This document shows positions 61,161 through 64,000 of a stretch of DNA of 64,000 bases, in pieces; the first letter of the stretch is position 1, and every line of letters starts with the position of its first letter. The notes beneath the pieces were generated by a model. It saw only the letters and a list, made by a program, of their open reading frames with translations. It ran no database searches and was not told the DNA's origin. The translations under genes and the position numbers were made by a program. Source of the stretch: Setophaga petechia (Eukaryota > Chordata > Aves > Passeriformes > Parulidae). The stretch lies in NCBI GenBank assembly GCA_024362935.1, contig JANCRA010000028.1, forward strand, positions 6,320,476 through 6,384,475. The letters are read 5' to 3'.

Positions 61161-61258
61161 AAACAGGGCAGAGCCAGCCCGGGGGATTCCAGCTCAGGGG
61201 GTACCCAGTGAGTAAACAGAGCGTGGGGCAGGGGCAGAGCATGGGCACAGCCATGCAG

Positions 61259-61975
61259 GATGGGAGAGAAACAGTTTGGGTATCCCCATAAAGGGATGGA
61301 CACAGCTCACACAGGGTGGGATAGAAACAGTTTGGGTATCTCCATAAAGGCACAGATATAGCCCATGCAGGATGGGATAGAAGCTGTTTGGGTGTCTCCA
61401 AAAAGGGATGGACACAGCTCACACAGGATGGGATAGAAACAGTTTGGGTGTCTCCATAAAGGGATGGACACAGCTTCTGTGGGATGAGATAGAAGCTGTT
61501 TGGGTATCCCCATAAAGGCACAGACACAGCCCATGCAGGATGGGATAGAAGCTGGTTGGGTGTCTCCATAAAGTCATGGACACAGCCCGTGCAGGATGAG
61601 ATAGAATAAGTTTGGATACCTCCATAAAGGCATGACACAGCTCCTGTGGTATCTCCATAAAGGCACAGACAGAGCCCATGCAGGACAGGATAGAATAAGT
61701 TTGGATATCTCCATAAAGGCATGGACACAGCTCCTGTGGGATTAGACAGAAGGGTTTGGATATCCCCATAAAGGCATGGATACAGCCCATGCAGGATGGG
61801 ATAGAAACAGTTTGGGTGTCTCCATAAAGGGATGGACACAGCTTCTGTGGGATGAGATAGAAGCTGTTTGGGTATCCCCATAAAGGCATGGACACAGCCC
61901 ATGCAGGAAGAGATAGAATAAGTTTGGGTATGTCCATAAAGGCATGGGCACAGCTCCTGTGGGATTATTTAGAAG
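61259..61975. repeat. Minisatellite, 56-bp unit, about 13 copies
   Basis: Units begin at 61259, 61315 and 61371 and continue at a 56-bp period with a few short units (one near 61,650). The core reads gatgggatagaa, gtttgggt and tccataaaggcatggac. Copies differ by scattered substitutions (tatcc/tgtct, cccatgcag/ttctgtggg), so the array is not freshly amplified. It lacks stop codons on the minus strand in all frames, which creates long spurious open frames. Confidence 0.95.
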
Positions 61976-62559
61976 CTGGGACACCCGGTGCTGTGGGAGA
62001 GGGGACAGCAGAGGGATGGGGCATGTGGGAATCACAGTGGGGTTATCCCAGCGAGGGGCTGGCACCATCCCCTGCTGCAGCAGAGCTGGGCACCTCTGCC
62101 ACGAGCTCTGACAACACCTGAGCCCCCTAACCCTGCTAACAGCCACCCCTAGGTGGGATTCTGGGCAAACCCCACCCTCCAGCAGGGGAAAGAGGCTCCC
62201 CCGTGCTGGTAATTTGTGTTTTATTGCTTCCTGTTGTGTGAGACATCTGAGGGCAGGCCAGGCCCAGAGCTGGTGCAGCAGATGGAGCCCCCCTGGCTCC
62301 CTCCCCCTGCTCCTTGTTTACAGAGTCTCCCTGGAGATGCTCAGGCTTTTCCAGCTCCCAGGGGAAGGGAAGGGATGAATCTTCTCCTCCCACCCCAAAA
62401 GCCTTGTTCCCTTTGAGGCAGGGAAACCCAAATGAGGCCCACAGGGTGGAAATGCCACGCTGGGAATGCTGAAAGGACCCTGTGCAAGGGATCCCTGTGG
62501 GGACAGCAGCGAGTGCCAGGGGGTCACCACAGCCCCTGCCCCTCATTCCCCACCGGGAG

Positions 62560-62920
62560 AATGGCTGGGAGGGTGTTTAGGCACAGCTGGGAGGGTGTTT
62601 AGGCACTAAGAGAATGGCTGGGAGGGTGTTTAGGCACAGGGAGAATTGCTGGGAGGGTGTTTGAGCAATGGGAAAATGGCTTTGAGGGTGTTTAGGCACT
62701 GCTGGGAGGGTGTTTAGGCACTAAGAGAATGGCTTTGAGGGTGTTTAGGCACTGCTGGGAGGGTGTTTAGGCACAGGGAGAATTGCTGGGAGGGTGTTTA
62801 GGCACAGGGAGAATGGCTGGGAGGGTGTTTAGGCACCACTGTGAGGGTGTTTAGGCATAAGGAGAATGGCTGGGAGGGTGTTTAGACACTAAGAGAATGG
62901 CTGGGAGGGTGTTTGGGCAC
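62560..62920. repeat. Minisatellite, 31-bp unit with 22-bp variants
   Basis: Repeats of gctgggagggtgtttaggca with or without an added agagaatg segment, giving alternating long (about 31 bp) and short (about 22 bp) units, roughly a dozen in all. Variants include tttgag for tgggag and tttgggc for tttaggc. Confidence 0.93.
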
Positions 62921-64000
62921 CCCACTGCCCCCAGGCAGCACCACAGCCCTGGAACTTCCTCCTGTGCCATCTCTCCGTGCCCAGAATCACCATCCCCACC
63001 ACACGTGGCAGCCAAAATCAGCCCTGGAGGGAGCAGGGCTGGGGGGAGCCCGCGGGCTTTGGCCACAATTCCCAGCTCCAGGGGCAGGCAGGGCCGGGCT
63101 GGCAGCTCCAGGAGCTGAGCATCCCACTGAGACCCCCGGGGAGGCGATGCCAGTGGGATTTAGGAGCTGAGGAGCTGTCGTGCTGCACCCCAGCAGCAAT
63201 CCAGCTCCAGGGTGCACCCTCAGCACCAAATCCTTGCCCTGAGCACACAGCTGGAGCCTTTCAGGTGCCTGTGGCTGTGGAAAGCCCTTCCCACCTCGCT
63301 GAGCCTGCCCGAGGGGATGAGCTCAGGTGATGCTCAGGAAGGGGATCCTGCAGGTTCCAGCTGCAGCAGGATCAGGATCAGGATCAGGATCTCCCCCGAG
63401 GGTCTCCTGGGGAAACAAAGGGCTCTGTAGGAAACAATTATTTAATTTTTTTTTTTAATAGCCTCTGGGTGGTTTTAGAGGCTTGGTGAAGATGTTCAGC
63501 ACAGAGGAGGGCTCTGGGCTGGACCCTCATGGATGATCCCACTGATGTTCCCTAAAGCCTTCATTTCTGGGCAACAGGGAATATTCAGTGTAAAATCCTC
63601 TTAGCCCCCTGCCCAGCCAGGAAAGGGCTCCTTGCCTTAAAAACCTGGCTTTGTTCTGCAGACCCTCCCCTCTGCAGCCTGATCCCAGGGAGCATCCCAC
63701 AGCCCAGGGATTGGGTTTGGGATTGGGGTGGGAGCAGGAAAGGCTTTGCTGTTCCCCTGCAGAGAAAAAGCCCCTCAGGGACCCCCCGATGGAGGGGACT
63801 CCAACACCTCCCCCAGGAGCAGATCCAAGTGCCTGGGGCTGGGATGGCACCTGTCCTGTCCCCTGGTGTCCCCTCCTCTGGGGTGGCACAATCTGCCCTC
63901 ACTGGCCACCTCCCAGTGCCCTGGCACTGAACTGGGATTTTCCAGGGCTTTTTCCCAGTTCCCCTCCACACACCAGCCCCTGCAGGTTCACAGGGTTATG
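62921..64000. other. Window end, no gene recognised
   Basis: GC-rich non-coding sequence with a short AGGATC hexamer repeat (63367-63391) and a T-run at about 63,447-63,459. No exon is supported. Confidence 0.6.
63367..63391. repeat. Short AGGATC hexamer repeat
   Basis: About four copies of aggatc in a row. Confidence 0.9.

Noticed and set aside
61153..61902. 249-codon minus-strand open frame with repeated FYPILHGL-type units
   Set aside because: It is the translation of the 56-bp minisatellite. Other frames are equally open and no known repeat-protein family is matched.
62560..62920. Regular repeat spacing resembling a CRISPR array
   Set aside because: There are no unique spacers; the units are contiguous tandem repeats in a vertebrate genome.

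Overview
The window is vertebrate nuclear DNA, almost certainly from a bird and probably a songbird. The coding sequence is split into short exons with GT-AG junctions. The dispersed repeats are dominated by 3' ends of CR1-type LINEs and by short solo LTRs of avian endogenous retrovirus type. Some introns are compact and GC-rich. I see no prokaryotic, plasmid or phage features. The songbird call is inference from the repeats; CUX1 protein conservation alone would fit any amniote.

The window covers the 3' half of one gene, CUX1 (Cut-like homeobox 1, CCAAT-displacement protein), on the + strand. This locus is known to make two unrelated proteins from a shared 5' part, and both alternative 3' ends are here. 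Positions 1-36,860 hold the transcription-factor end. Four exons (8772-9074, 13307-13495, 19142-19406, 24979-25690) encode Cut repeat 3, the Cut-type homeodomain and the C-terminal tail. An 11-kb 3' UTR candidate follows, probably ending at an AGTAAA signal near 36,840. After about 9.8 kb of non-coding DNA, nine small exons (46658-57668) encode the C-terminal end of CASP, the Golgi membrane golgin made from the same locus: coiled coil, a conserved juxtamembrane block, the transmembrane segment and a short C-terminal tail. All exon phases join cleanly. From 57.7 kb to the end no gene was recognised. That stretch holds two minisatellites and a CpG-rich, GATA-motif-bearing segment (60.6-61.2 kb) that may be an enhancer or the promoter of a neighbouring gene.

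Repeats are numerous. Five solo LTRs of one family (about 380 bp) lie in the same orientation. Three have perfect 6-bp target-site duplications, and one is split by a 200-bp insert that has a second copy 6.7 kb upstream. A second LTR-like family with TATA boxes occurs twice inside CASP introns. About a dozen CR1 fragments, several minisatellites (56-bp, 33-bp, 31-bp and 23-bp units and a GC-rich array in the UTR), a pure purine tract and a strongly AT-rich duplicated intron block make up most of the remaining structure.

I found no convincing wholly new system. The points most worth checking are the nested LTR insert, the 152-bp duplicated block (37.84/46.18 kb), the LTRs close to CASP splice sites, the 60.6-61.2 kb regulatory candidate and the 23-bp E-box array.
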